Assembly: GCF_016862175.1 (NCBI RefSeq)
Contig: NZ_BOML01000022.1
Location: 162,055-226,054 of the forward strand
Direction of reading: 5' to 3'
Length of the DNA stretch: 64,000 bases
DNA from: Paractinoplanes durhamensis
GTDB lineage: Bacteria; Actinomycetota; Actinomycetes; Mycobacteriales; Micromonosporaceae
The notes beneath the pieces were generated by a model. The model saw only the letters and a list, made by a program, of their open reading frames with translations, had not been told where the DNA came from and made no database searches. Positions 44,105 through 53,637 of this stretch are shown in pieces (position 1 is the first letter of the stretch; each line of letters starts with the position of its first letter). The translations under genes were made by a program, and so were the position numbers.

Positions 44105-44794
44105 GTGATGTCCCTCCGGAAACTCACCGGCGCGGCGGTGACGGCCCTGCTGGCCGCGGCGGCCGCCACGTTCCTGGCCATCGGCGGCAGCGCCATCGCC
44201 GGAGCGCCCGGCGCGTCGTGGGACGGGAACTGGACGCTGATCGCCTTCTCGCTCCCGCAGGAGGAGGGCGCGCTCCGGCGCGGGCTGCGCGGCCAGTTGC
44301 GCTGGATGGGGTACGCGCCGCTGTACGACGGGCTGTGGATCTCCCCGCACGACCTCAGCGAGAAGACCAGAGCGCGGCTCGCCGAGCTGACCCTCGGCAC
44401 CCTGACCGTCTTCCGCGCCCGGCACGTCGAGCTCGACGCGACCGTCCGGCGGAACCCGCTCGACGCGTGGGACACGGCGGAGATCGCACGGCAGTACGAG
44501 TTGTTCATCCGGCGGTGGAGCCCGGCGCTGCCCCCGGCGATCACCGGCGCGGCGGCGGTCCGGGCTCGCACCGAGGTGATGGACACCTACCGCCGGCTGC
44601 CCATCCTCGACCCGCACCTGCCGATCGCGCTGCTGCCACCGGGCTGGCTGCGTGAGCCGGCCCGGGATCTCTTCACGGCGGTCTACGACGGACTGGCGGT
44701 GGCCGCCCAGGAACATGTACGCGCGGCGGCGGGCCGGCTCGCCGGTATCCGGGCGCATACCGTCTCCGATCTGGCCGCCGGGCTGAGCCGATAG
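44105..44794 (+). CDS. PaaX-like protein lacking the DNA-binding domain
   Basis: A 229-residue protein. From residue 38 on it matches PaaX repressors: the Cas2-like middle (WDGNWTLIAFSLPQEEGALRRGLRGQLRWMGYAPL, GLWISP) and the C-terminal domain (DTAEIARQYELFIRRW, YRRLPILDPHLPIALLPPGW, ARDLFTAVYDGL). The winged-helix N-terminal domain of 70-80 residues found in real PaaX is missing. In its place is a hydrophobic segment (AAVTALLAAAAATFLAIGGSAIAG) like a membrane anchor or signal. Only 64 bases separate it from the permease gene, so no HTH exon is hidden upstream. It may sense a ligand or dimerise without binding DNA. Confidence 0.75.
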   Translation: MMSLRKLTGAAVTALLAAAAATFLAIGGSAIAGAPGASWDGNWTLIAFSLPQEEGALRRGLRGQLRWMGYAPLYDGLWISPHDLSEKTRARLAELTLGTLTVFRARHVELDATVRRNPLDAWDTAEIARQYELFIRRWSPALPPAITGAAAVRARTEVMDTYRRLPILDPHLPIALLPPGWLREPARDLFTAVYDGLAVAAQEHVRAAAGRLAGIRAHTVSDLAAGLSR

Positions 44795-44841
44795 CAATTC
44801 GACGACTTTCCAGCGGTCGTCCGGATAACGCTTTTAAGTAG

Positions 44842-44968
44842 TCCGGAAGTTTCGAAATGATGGATCTTGAGAGGGGTCGGAACGGCGATCTCGGCGGCCG
44901 TAATGCCTGTTTATTTCGCTCTTTTCCGGATGAGTGCGACCGATAACTTCCGGAAGTTCTCCGGAAGC
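44842..44968. promoter_or_regulatory. Repeated TCCGGAAG elements and a 14-bp palindrome before the xylanase gene
   Basis: TCCGGAAG occurs at 44842, 44949 and 44960. The middle copy lies in AACTTCCGGAAGTT (44945-44958), a perfect 14-bp palindrome. TTTCGAAA (44850-44857) is a further 8-bp palindrome overlapping the first copy. The region is the 276-bp gap between the PaaX-like gene and the xylanase, with no coding sequence. It is a good candidate for substrate-dependent control of the xylanase. Confidence 0.55.
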
Positions 44969-45058
44969 TGTTGTTTCACTGTTGTTACCGTGACAGCATC
45001 GCCTCACATCGAAATCCGTTGTTCTCCGGTTCCGGTCGCGTCATTCCCCATTCCCTGA

Positions 45059-46549
<1,491 letters not shown>

Positions 46550-46554
46550 GCGCC

Positions 46555-46582
46555 GGCGGCCGGGCCCGAGGGCCCGGCCGCC
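46555..46582. terminator. Bidirectional terminator hairpin
   Basis: GGCGGCCGGGCCC and GGGCCCGGCCGCC (46555-46567 and 46570-46582) form a long perfect stem with a tiny loop. It lies between the convergent xylanase (+) and CBM13-beta-helix (-) genes. Confidence 0.8.
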
Positions 46583-46589
46583 TGCCTTG

Positions 46590-48803
46590 CTAGGGGAAGT
46601 TGACCAGGTAGGAGTTGTTGTAGCTCGCGTTGGCCGCCGCGCCGGTGTTGTTGATGATGTGCGAGATGGTGCCGACGCCGCCGAGCGAGACGACCGCCAT
46701 GTTGTGGAACTTCACGCCGGCGACCGCGGGCACCTCGAACGCGCGGGCCGAGACCACGGCATTGTTGACGTTGAAGAAGCAGTAGCTGCCGAGACCCCAG
46801 GCCTCGAACGTCGTGACCCCGGACGCCACCTTGATCGCCGGGTAGCCCTGCGTCGTCCCGTTCATCCAGGCCGCCTGGTTCGGTGGGTCGTACGGCATCT
46901 CGTTCTGGAAGAAGATGATTTTGCCGTTGGCACCGTTCCAGACGACCTCGTTCTTCTGGTAGTGCTCGACGAACAGGCCGGTGGCGAGGACGTTGTCACC
47001 GTTGACGGTCAGGCCGTTGTCGGCGGTGTTCACGGTCCAGCCGATGCCGGCGCCATGGTCGGCCCGCCACGCCCAGGTGTGGTCGATGATCGTGTTGTTG
47101 GTGTTGACGACCAGGCTGTTGGTGGCCTTGCCGGCCACCATGCCGCCGATCCGGAAGAACACGTCCTGCACCGTGGTCGGGTTGGCCGCGTGCGCCACCG
47201 ACGTCTTGGCCAGGCCGACCTTCAGCAGCGTGTCGCTGTTGGTGGTTCCGGCATCGAAGAGCAAACCCTTGAGGCGTACGCCGTCGACGTCGGCGACGTC
47301 CATCGCGTTGACCCCGTTGTCCGGGATGATGGTCGGGTAACCGATGCCGAGCACGACGGTGTTGGCCTTGGTCACGTGCAGGGTCTGGTTGACGTGGTAG
47401 ATGCCGGGCGTGAAGAAGATGTTGCAGCCGTTGGCGAGCGCCGTGTTGATGTTGGCGGCGGTGTCACCCTGCTTCACCACGTAGAAGTTGCTCATCGGCA
47501 GCGAGGTGCCCGGGGTGCTGCCGCTCGCCCAGCTGGGCCCGGAAGCGTTGGTGCGCAACGAGGGCAGGAAGACCCGGTATTTCCCGGCCGAGTCGAGGTA
47601 GAGGTAGGGCACGTCGCGGGACACCGGCGTGGTGGCCAGGGTCGTGTAGCGCGGCCCGGAGGCGGGGTCGGTGTTGAAGTTGGTGGCCGGCGCGCCGTTC
47701 ACCCCGGAGAACACCATGTTCCAGTTGGAGCCGCTCCACGCGCCGAACGTGCTGTCCCGCGAGTACCACTGCTGCTGCGAGGCCGACTCGACGGTCCCGT
47801 CGATCTTGCTGTCCGCGATGTAGCCGCCGCTCGCCCAGCCGTAGCTGGCCGGGTAGGCGTTGAGCCCGCCGACCACGTGGATCCGCCGGAACGGCGCGGC
47901 CTGGGCGACGGCCCACCGGTCGGCGCCACCGAGCGAGTTGATCGACAGGTTCTCGGCCGACCGCCAGAAGTTCTGGGTGGCGTTCCCGGCATCGCTGGCG
48001 TTGAACGCGTCGACCGTGACGGCACCATTGATGCGTACGTCGTCCGGGTTCTGCCCGAGGCCGAGGATCGACGTGTTGAAGCCGAGGTTCGCCCCGACCG
48101 CGTACGGCGTGGTGCTCGGCTTGAAGACCAGCGCGTCCCGGCGGGTCCCGAACTGCGCGGAGAGGGTGTCCTTCTGCGCGTTGAAGACACTGTCCAGCGA
48201 GGACTGGATGGCCGCGTCGGTCATCGAGTGGTCGTAGATGTGCACGTTGGCCCCGAAGTCCGGGGTGTCGGAGTAGGTCGGGCAGGTCCCGGTCGGCGGG
48301 GTCGTCCCGGTGGTGACGGTGAAGGCCTGGGCGCCGGTGCCGTTGCAGTCCCAGATCTGCAGCCGGGTGCCGTTGGCGGTGGCCCCGCTCGGCGCGTCCA
48401 GGCAGCGCCCGGACTGCGGGTTCTTGAGCGAGCCGTTGGTCTGCTGCGCCCACTGCTGGGCGCCGGTGCCGTTGCAGTCGTAGAGCTGGATCTGCGTGCC
48501 GTTGCCGGTGCCGCCGCTGACGATGTCGAGGCAGCGCCCGATCGTGGTCAGCGCCGTGCCGCTCCAGCTCCAGTGCTGGTCGGCACTGTTGGTCTGACAG
48601 TCCCAGAGCTGCACGGCGGTGCCGTTGACCCCGGTGTCGTCACCACCGACGTCGACACACTTCCCGCCGGGCCCGGCGATGGTGTTGCCGACGATGGCGG
48701 CGGCGGAGGCGGACTGGAGGCCGATGAGGCCGAGTGCGGCGACCATCGCGAGCACCAGAGCCGCGAGCAAACCGCGGCGGCGCCGTCGAGGGACAACCTT
48801 CAT
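46590..48803 (-). CDS. Secreted CBM13 plus right-handed beta-helix protein (carbohydrate-active)
   Basis: A 737-residue secreted protein. ATG 48803 follows AAGGA. A signal peptide (about 1-35, RRRRRGLLAALVLAMVAALGLIGL) precedes a ricin-type CBM13 (about 40-170) with three QW repeats (DQHWSW, QQWAQQ, QAFTV). The rest (about 185-737) has Gly/Asn-rich turns and strand repeats typical of parallel beta-helices. Examples are INTALANGCNIFFTPGIYHVNQTLHV and IIPDNGVNAMDVADVDGVRLKGLLFD. Such folds occur in pectate lyases and GH55-type glucanases. No catalytic residues can be assigned with confidence. It converges with the xylanase gene. Confidence 0.82.
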   Translation of the reverse strand: MKVVPRRRRRGLLAALVLAMVAALGLIGLQSASAAAIVGNTIAGPGGKCVDVGGDDTGVNGTAVQLWDCQTNSADQHWSWSGTALTTIGRCLDIVSGGTGNGTQIQLYDCNGTGAQQWAQQTNGSLKNPQSGRCLDAPSGATANGTRLQIWDCNGTGAQAFTVTTGTTPPTGTCPTYSDTPDFGANVHIYDHSMTDAAIQSSLDSVFNAQKDTLSAQFGTRRDALVFKPSTTPYAVGANLGFNTSILGLGQNPDDVRINGAVTVDAFNASDAGNATQNFWRSAENLSINSLGGADRWAVAQAAPFRRIHVVGGLNAYPASYGWASGGYIADSKIDGTVESASQQQWYSRDSTFGAWSGSNWNMVFSGVNGAPATNFNTDPASGPRYTTLATTPVSRDVPYLYLDSAGKYRVFLPSLRTNASGPSWASGSTPGTSLPMSNFYVVKQGDTAANINTALANGCNIFFTPGIYHVNQTLHVTKANTVVLGIGYPTIIPDNGVNAMDVADVDGVRLKGLLFDAGTTNSDTLLKVGLAKTSVAHAANPTTVQDVFFRIGGMVAGKATNSLVVNTNNTIIDHTWAWRADHGAGIGWTVNTADNGLTVNGDNVLATGLFVEHYQKNEVVWNGANGKIIFFQNEMPYDPPNQAAWMNGTTQGYPAIKVASGVTTFEAWGLGSYCFFNVNNAVVSARAFEVPAVAGVKFHNMAVVSLGGVGTISHIINNTGAAANASYNNSYLVNFP

Positions 48804-48845
48804 GTGCCGTCCTTCTTTCTTGTGGCCTGCCCGCGATGGCGGCGC

Positions 48846-48857
48846 GGAGAGCGCTCT
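48846..48857. promoter_or_regulatory. LacI/CebR-like operator palindrome
   Basis: GAGAGCGCTCTC is a perfect 12-bp palindrome 43 bp before the CBM13-beta-helix start. Its core GAGCGCTC matches the centre of the CebR-type operators (GGGAGCGCTCCC) that repress cellulolytic genes in actinomycetes. A LacI-family repressor is the likely binder; no such gene is in the window. Confidence 0.65.
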
Positions 48858-49026
48858 CAGAAATGTTTCCTTAGTGTTTCTGCGGCTTTCCAAGAAAGTC
48901 AAGGTTGGTACCTGTCCGCACTACGGGGTCTGCCCCAACTGTCGCTGTTCCCGCTGATGTTGAAACCGGCCCGGCTGCCAATTTCCGACTCCGGCGATGG
49001 TCTTTCGCTGTGCGACGTTGACGGGC

Positions 49027-51735
49027 ATGCGCCGTCGTTCGTGGATAGTCGCCGCCGTCCTTGTCGTCTCCGGTCTCACGCTGCCGGCCCGCCCGGCCGC
49101 CGCCGCGGTCACGCCGGTCGCCAAGGTCAACTTCCAGCCCGCCGCCTCGGCCGTGCCGGCCGGCTACACCGCCGACACCGGGGCGGCGTTCGACGCCGGC
49201 CGCGGGTACGGCTGGGTGCAGCGGGGGACCAGCACGCCGCTCGACCTGACCCGTAACACCCGGGACCGGGCCCGGGCCGGCATCGACGCGCGGCTCAACA
49301 CGCTCATCCACGTGCAGTACGGCGACGTGGGCGGGACGAACGGGGTGCTGACCGAGGGTGCCTGGGAGTATGCGGTGCCGAACGGCACCTATCAGGTCAC
49401 CGTCTCGGTGGGGGACCAGCCCGCCTACGACAGCCGGCACACCGTGCGGGCCGAAGGGGTCCTGGCCGTCGACGGCTTCGTGTCCACCGCGGCCGCCGAG
49501 TTCCGGCAGGCCACCGTGACCGTCGCGGTCGCGGACCGGCGGCTCACCCTCGACGCCGCGGGTGGCACCAACACCAAGCTGAACTACGTCGACGTCAGCC
49601 GGGTCACCGCCGACGTCGCGCTGAACGTCGACTTCTCCGACGCGGCGACCGCGCCGGCCACCGGCTACGTCCGGGACTCCGGCGGCGCGTTCACCGCGGC
49701 CCGCGGCTACGGCTGGGTCGACCTCGGTGAGCGCACGCCGGTCGACCTGACCGGCAACGGCCGCAACCGCAACCCGGCCGCCGGGCAGGCCGACCAGCGG
49801 CTCGCCACCTTCATGCACGCGCAGCTGCCGGCCGGCTCGGCCGGGGTGGCGACGCCGGGCGCGTGGGAGGCCACCGTCCCGGCCGGGCTCTACACGGTGA
49901 CCGTCGCGGTCGGCGACGCCGGCACCGCGGTGGACAGCACGAACTGGGTGTCCATCGAGGACCAGAACGCGATCGCGGCGTTCACCCCGACCGCCACCAC
50001 CAAGTTCGCGACCGCCACCCGGACGGTGCGGGTCACCGACGGGCGGCTGACGATCAGCCCGGCGGGCGGCAGCAACACCAAGGTCGCGTACGCCGACATC
50101 GCCGGTGTGGCCGGCGGCGAGACGATCCCGGCCGTGCGCACCAGCACCCCGGCCAACGGTGCGACCGGGGTGCCGCTGACCGGCAGCGTCGTCGAGGATC
50201 TCGTGCTGCCCAACGGCGGCGTCCGGGCCGCCTCGCTGTCGAGTTCGACGGTCACGCTGACCCGGCTGTCCGACGGTGCGGCCGTGCCGGCGACCGTCAT
50301 CACCAGCGGCGGCGGTGACGTCATCAACCTCTCGCCGACCGCACCGCTGGCGCCGCTGACCGCGTACCGCTTCACCGTCACCGGCGGCGTCACCGACGTG
50401 ACCGGCAAGCCGTTCGCGCCGTACTCGATGGTCTTCACCACCGCGAGCGGCGGGACCACCGGCGGTTCGGTCGCCTTCGACAAGACCGTCGGGGTGGCCA
50501 CCGGCGCCTCCTTCACCACCCTGGTCACCGGGCCGGACGGGCGGCTCTACGCGGGCACCCTCGACGGGCGGATCTTCCGCTTCCCGATCAACGCCGACGG
50601 CACGCTCGGCACGGCGACGGTCATCAACGCCGTACGGGAAAACGCTTCTGCCCTGGGGTTGCCGGGTGCTCCGGCTCGTAGCGTCATCGGGATGGTGTTC
50701 GACCCGGCGTCGACCGCCGCCGCGCCGATCCTCTGGGTGACCGACAACTACGAGTACGTGGGGCCGCTGAACGTGCCGGACTGGTCCGGGCGGATCGGCC
50801 GGCTCACCGGGGCCGACCTGGCGACCTACACGCCGGTCGTGGTCAACCTGCCGCGGTCGGTGAAGGACCACGAGACGAACTCGCTGGCCTTCGGGCCGGA
50901 CGGCGCGCTCTACGTGTCGCAGGGCGCCAACAACGCGATGGGCGCCGCCGACTCGACCTGGGGCAATCGGCCCGAGCGGCTGCTCAGTGCGGCGATCCTC
51001 CGGCTCGACCGGGCGCGGCTGCCGGCCTCGCTGCCACTCGACGTCAAAACCGACGAAGGCGGAACTTATGACCCGTACGCCGTGGGAGCGCCGCTGACTC
51101 TGTACGCCACCGGCGTACGCAATGCGTTCGATCTGGTCTGGCATCGAAATGGTCATCTGTATGCGCCGACCAACGGCTCGGCGGCCGGTGGGAACACGCC
51201 CGCCACCCCGGCCACCCTGCCCGCCGCGTGTGCCCGGCGAGGCTATACCGGACCGGCCGTGCCGGGGCTGACCAACGTGCCGACCGCCGAGACCGACTAC
51301 GTCTTCGACGTGCGCACCGGCCGCTACTACGGCCATCCCAACCCGGTGCGCTGCGAATGGGTCCTCGCCGCCGGCAATCCGACCGCGGGCGCCGACCCGT
51401 TCGAGGTCGCCGCCTATCCGGCCGGCACCGCGCCCGACCCCAACTTCGACCTGGCCGGAACGTACGACGCGGGCCTGCACGCCTCGGCCGACGGGGCGAT
51501 CGAATACCGCGGCGGCGCGCTCGACGGCAAGCTGCTGGTGGTCCGCTACTCGGCCGGGCAGGACATCGAGACGTTCGACGTGGCCGCGTCGGGCGCGCTG
51601 TCCAACCGGACCGTCGGCATCACCGGGTTCACCGGCTTCAGCCAGCCGCTGGACGTGACCCAGAACCAGGGCAACCTCTACGTGTCCGAGCTGGGCGCCT
51701 CCCGGATCACCCTGCTCAGACCACGGGCGTCGTAG
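49027..51735 (+). CDS. Secreted malectin-like/Ig-like/beta-propeller protein
   Basis: A 902-residue secreted protein. ATG 49027 is followed by a signal peptide (RRRSWIVAAVLVVSGLTLPARPAAAA). Two related beta domains follow (about 30-185 and 195-365), each with FDAGRGYGWV or FTAARGYGWV, NTRDR/NGRNRN and a TNTKLNYVDV/SNTKVAYADI end. They resemble malectin-like carbohydrate binders. An Ig-like (Big_5) domain covers about 370-480 (TSTPANGATGVPLTGSV). The final 420 residues or so are a six-bladed propeller of the glucose/sorbosone dehydrogenase or NHL kind. It may bind and oxidise a sugar at the surface. There is no visible ribosome site. Confidence 0.85.
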   Translation: MRRRSWIVAAVLVVSGLTLPARPAAAAVTPVAKVNFQPAASAVPAGYTADTGAAFDAGRGYGWVQRGTSTPLDLTRNTRDRARAGIDARLNTLIHVQYGDVGGTNGVLTEGAWEYAVPNGTYQVTVSVGDQPAYDSRHTVRAEGVLAVDGFVSTAAAEFRQATVTVAVADRRLTLDAAGGTNTKLNYVDVSRVTADVALNVDFSDAATAPATGYVRDSGGAFTAARGYGWVDLGERTPVDLTGNGRNRNPAAGQADQRLATFMHAQLPAGSAGVATPGAWEATVPAGLYTVTVAVGDAGTAVDSTNWVSIEDQNAIAAFTPTATTKFATATRTVRVTDGRLTISPAGGSNTKVAYADIAGVAGGETIPAVRTSTPANGATGVPLTGSVVEDLVLPNGGVRAASLSSSTVTLTRLSDGAAVPATVITSGGGDVINLSPTAPLAPLTAYRFTVTGGVTDVTGKPFAPYSMVFTTASGGTTGGSVAFDKTVGVATGASFTTLVTGPDGRLYAGTLDGRIFRFPINADGTLGTATVINAVRENASALGLPGAPARSVIGMVFDPASTAAAPILWVTDNYEYVGPLNVPDWSGRIGRLTGADLATYTPVVVNLPRSVKDHETNSLAFGPDGALYVSQGANNAMGAADSTWGNRPERLLSAAILRLDRARLPASLPLDVKTDEGGTYDPYAVGAPLTLYATGVRNAFDLVWHRNGHLYAPTNGSAAGGNTPATPATLPAACARRGYTGPAVPGLTNVPTAETDYVFDVRTGRYYGHPNPVRCEWVLAAGNPTAGADPFEVAAYPAGTAPDPNFDLAGTYDAGLHASADGAIEYRGGALDGKLLVVRYSAGQDIETFDVAASGALSNRTVGITGFTGFSQPLDVTQNQGNLYVSELGASRITLLRPRAS

Positions 51736-52861
51736 CCGTCGGGCCCTCGCTGGTCGGGGTGTCCGTCGGGGTGTCCTCCGGGGTCGGCTCGGTCGTCTCC
51801 GGGGTGGTCGGCTCGGTCGTCGGCTCGGTCTGTTCCGGAGTCGGCGACGTGGTCGGCGAGGTCGTCGGCTTGCCGGGCGTCTTGGTCGGCTTCGCCGTCG
51901 GGGTGACCTTCGGCGTCGTCGGCGTGGTGGTCCGGACCTTCTTGCGGACGGTCCCGGTGGTGGGCGCCGTGCGCTTGCGGGCCGGGGTGACCGCCGGGTC
52001 GGACGGCGCCAGGCTGCTGATGTGCGGGGTGGTGGTCCGGGCCGGCTGCGGGGCTTCCACCGCCGCCTCGGCCGACTGGCCGCCGGGGGTGGTCGTGCCG
52101 TTGGCCAGCTGCAGCCCGATGATGCTCACCACCGCGGTGACGACCGCGACCGACCCCATGACCGCCGCGCGCCGCCGGGACCGGCCTTTGCTCGCCGGCC
52201 TTCTGGTGCGGGGGAGCGGCGTCGGACCGGTGGCCCGCCGGAGGACCTCGGTGACCGAGGCGGCCGTGCCGGCCTGGTGGAAGTCGTGCAGCGCGCGCGG
52301 CAGCCGGGCGACGTCCCGCATGCCCGGCGACCCCATCAGGCATTCGGTGAACAGCAGGTCGAGCGCGGCCATGTCGGCGGCGATGCCGGTCCCGTCCGGG
52401 TCGCCGGCGGTGGCCGTCTCGAAACCGAGGACCTTCACGCCGTCCGGGGTCAGCATCACCCGGCGGGCGCTGACGTCGCCGTGCACGAGGTTCTGCGCGT
52501 GCGCGGCGGCCACCGCGGCGGAGATGTCGGCGCAGATCTCGGCGGCCTCGCGCCACCGGAAGGCGCCGGTGCGGGCCAGCCGGTCGGCGAGGGTCTCCCC
52601 ATCAAGAAATTCCATGACGAGGTACGGCGTACGACGTCCGTCGCCGAACTCGCCGTAGTCGTAGATCTGCGCGATGTTCGGATGGTTGAGCCCGGCGGCG
52701 GTGCGTGCCTCGCCGAGAACCTCGACCGCCGCACCGGCCCCGTAGAAGATCTTGACGGCGACCGCGCGCATCAGGACGCTGTCGTAGCCGCCGTACACGA
52801 CGGTGTCGCCACCCTGACTCAGGGCGTGTTCCAACCCGTAACGCCCCGCGAGCATCTGCAC
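51716..52861 (-). CDS. Membrane protein with a predicted pseudokinase domain and Thr/Pro-rich tail
   Basis: A 381-residue PknB-like protein. GTG 52861 is fixed by GGGGAGG five bases upstream. The kinase fold is clear: VAVKIFY with Lys37, LNHPNIAQIYDYG and YLVMEFLDGETLADRL. But the catalytic loop reads LVHGDVSARRVML, with Arg where Asn should bind Mg. The DFG motif reads GFE (146-148), losing the metal-binding Asp. It is therefore probably catalytically dead. A transmembrane helix (VMGSVAVVTAVVSIIGLQL) leads to an extracellular tail of about 90 residues built of Thr, Pro, Ser and Glu. It overlaps the 49027 gene by 20 bases at the 3' end. Confidence 0.85.
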   Translation of the reverse strand: MQMLAGRYGLEHALSQGGDTVVYGGYDSVLMRAVAVKIFYGAGAAVEVLGEARTAAGLNHPNIAQIYDYGEFGDGRRTPYLVMEFLDGETLADRLARTGAFRWREAAEICADISAAVAAAHAQNLVHGDVSARRVMLTPDGVKVLGFETATAGDPDGTGIAADMAALDLLFTECLMGSPGMRDVARLPRALHDFHQAGTAASVTEVLRRATGPTPLPRTRRPASKGRSRRRAAVMGSVAVVTAVVSIIGLQLANGTTTPGGQSAEAAVEAPQPARTTTPHISSLAPSDPAVTPARKRTAPTTGTVRKKVRTTTPTTPKVTPTAKPTKTPGKPTTSPTTSPTPEQTEPTTEPTTPETTEPTPEDTPTDTPTSEGPTATTPVV

Positions 52862-52956
52862 AGCGACCTCCCCGTCGTGGCGGCAGTTTACCCTGATCAC
52901 GCGACACACAACTGCGTCGGCCGTCACTCTTTGTCGACGAACCAAGGGGGATCGGC

Positions 52957-53379
52957 GTGAAGGGATACGGAGTGGCAGAGCTTTCGGTTGAACGGATCGG
53001 CACACACGAATTCCTAGGTCGCAACGATCGTGGCGCGATCGTGCGGATCGGCCGGGCCGGCGCGGACGGCTCGTTCAGCCCCGGCGAGCTGTTACAGATA
53101 GCTACCGCTGGATGTACCGCGGTCACCACCGAGGAGCTGATCACCCGCCGGGCCGGCGACGACGCGCGGATGGTCGCGACCGTGACGCACGAGCGGGCCG
53201 AGGGCGGCCGCGAGTATCAGCGGCTGGAGGTGCTGCTGCGCGCGGATCTCGACTTCCTCGACGAGGACACCCGCCGGCGCGTGATCCGGGCGATGCGGAC
53301 CGCCGTCGAACGGCAGTGCACGGTCAGCCGGACCGTCGAGCGAGGCGCCCAGGTCGGCCTGACCATCGTGCCCGCTTAG
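52957..53379 (+). CDS. OsmC-family protein
   Basis: A 140-residue OsmC-like thiol peroxidase. The family pattern is seen in GRAGADGSFSPGELLQIATAGCTAVT, with one redox Cys, and RQCTVSRTVERGAQVGL, with the second. It is closer to the OsmC/YhfA side than the Ohr at 18293. The start may be GTG 52957 or GTG 52972; both have AAGGG-like sites. It is divergent from the pseudokinase gene over 95 bp. Its 3' two-thirds are overlapped on the other strand by the open frame of a truncated DUF427 gene. Confidence 0.85.
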   Translation: MKGYGVAELSVERIGTHEFLGRNDRGAIVRIGRAGADGSFSPGELLQIATAGCTAVTTEELITRRAGDDARMVATVTHERAEGGREYQRLEVLLRADLDFLDEDTRRRVIRAMRTAVERQCTVSRTVERGAQVGLTIVPA

Positions 53380-53637
53380 GAGAAATGCGTCGCCGACCCG
53401 GAGCCCGAACCGCCGGGCGAGCCCGCGACTGAGCCGCTGCTCATGCTGCTCGTCGACCAGGACATCGGCCGCGACGTCGTCGATCGGGACGTAGAACTGC
53501 GGATAGGGCGGCCATTCCCAGAGGTAGACGGCGCGGGTGGTGTCCAGCACGACGCGGCCCGCGAGCATGGCCCGGATCCGCCGCGGCACCGGCTCCCTGT
53601 GGTTGACCTGAGCAATCGCCTGCGGGTAGTCGCTCAT
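53092..53637 (-). pseudogene. DUF427 gene, apparently truncated at the 3' end
   Basis: From ATG 53637 the first 85-90 residues look like DUF427: IRAMLAGRVVLDTTRAVYLWEWPPYPQFYVPIDDV, then a LSRGLARRFGLRVGD segment. After about position 53379 the frame stays open to 53092, but this part is the antisense of the OsmC gene and has no DUF427 character. The expected C-terminal half of the domain is absent. I infer a deletion that removed the 3' end and fused the remnant to the back of OsmC. The start touches the GH43 stop (TGATG). Confidence 0.5.

Noticed and set aside
44867..45058. Short plus-strand frame in the gap before the xylanase
   Set aside because: No ribosome site, atypical codon use and overlap with the palindromic control elements.
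51739..52010. Low-complexity Thr/Pro-coding stretch as a DNA tandem repeat
   Set aside because: The repetition is only compositional (Thr-Pro-Glu codons), without a regular unit length, and is explained by the pseudokinase tail.
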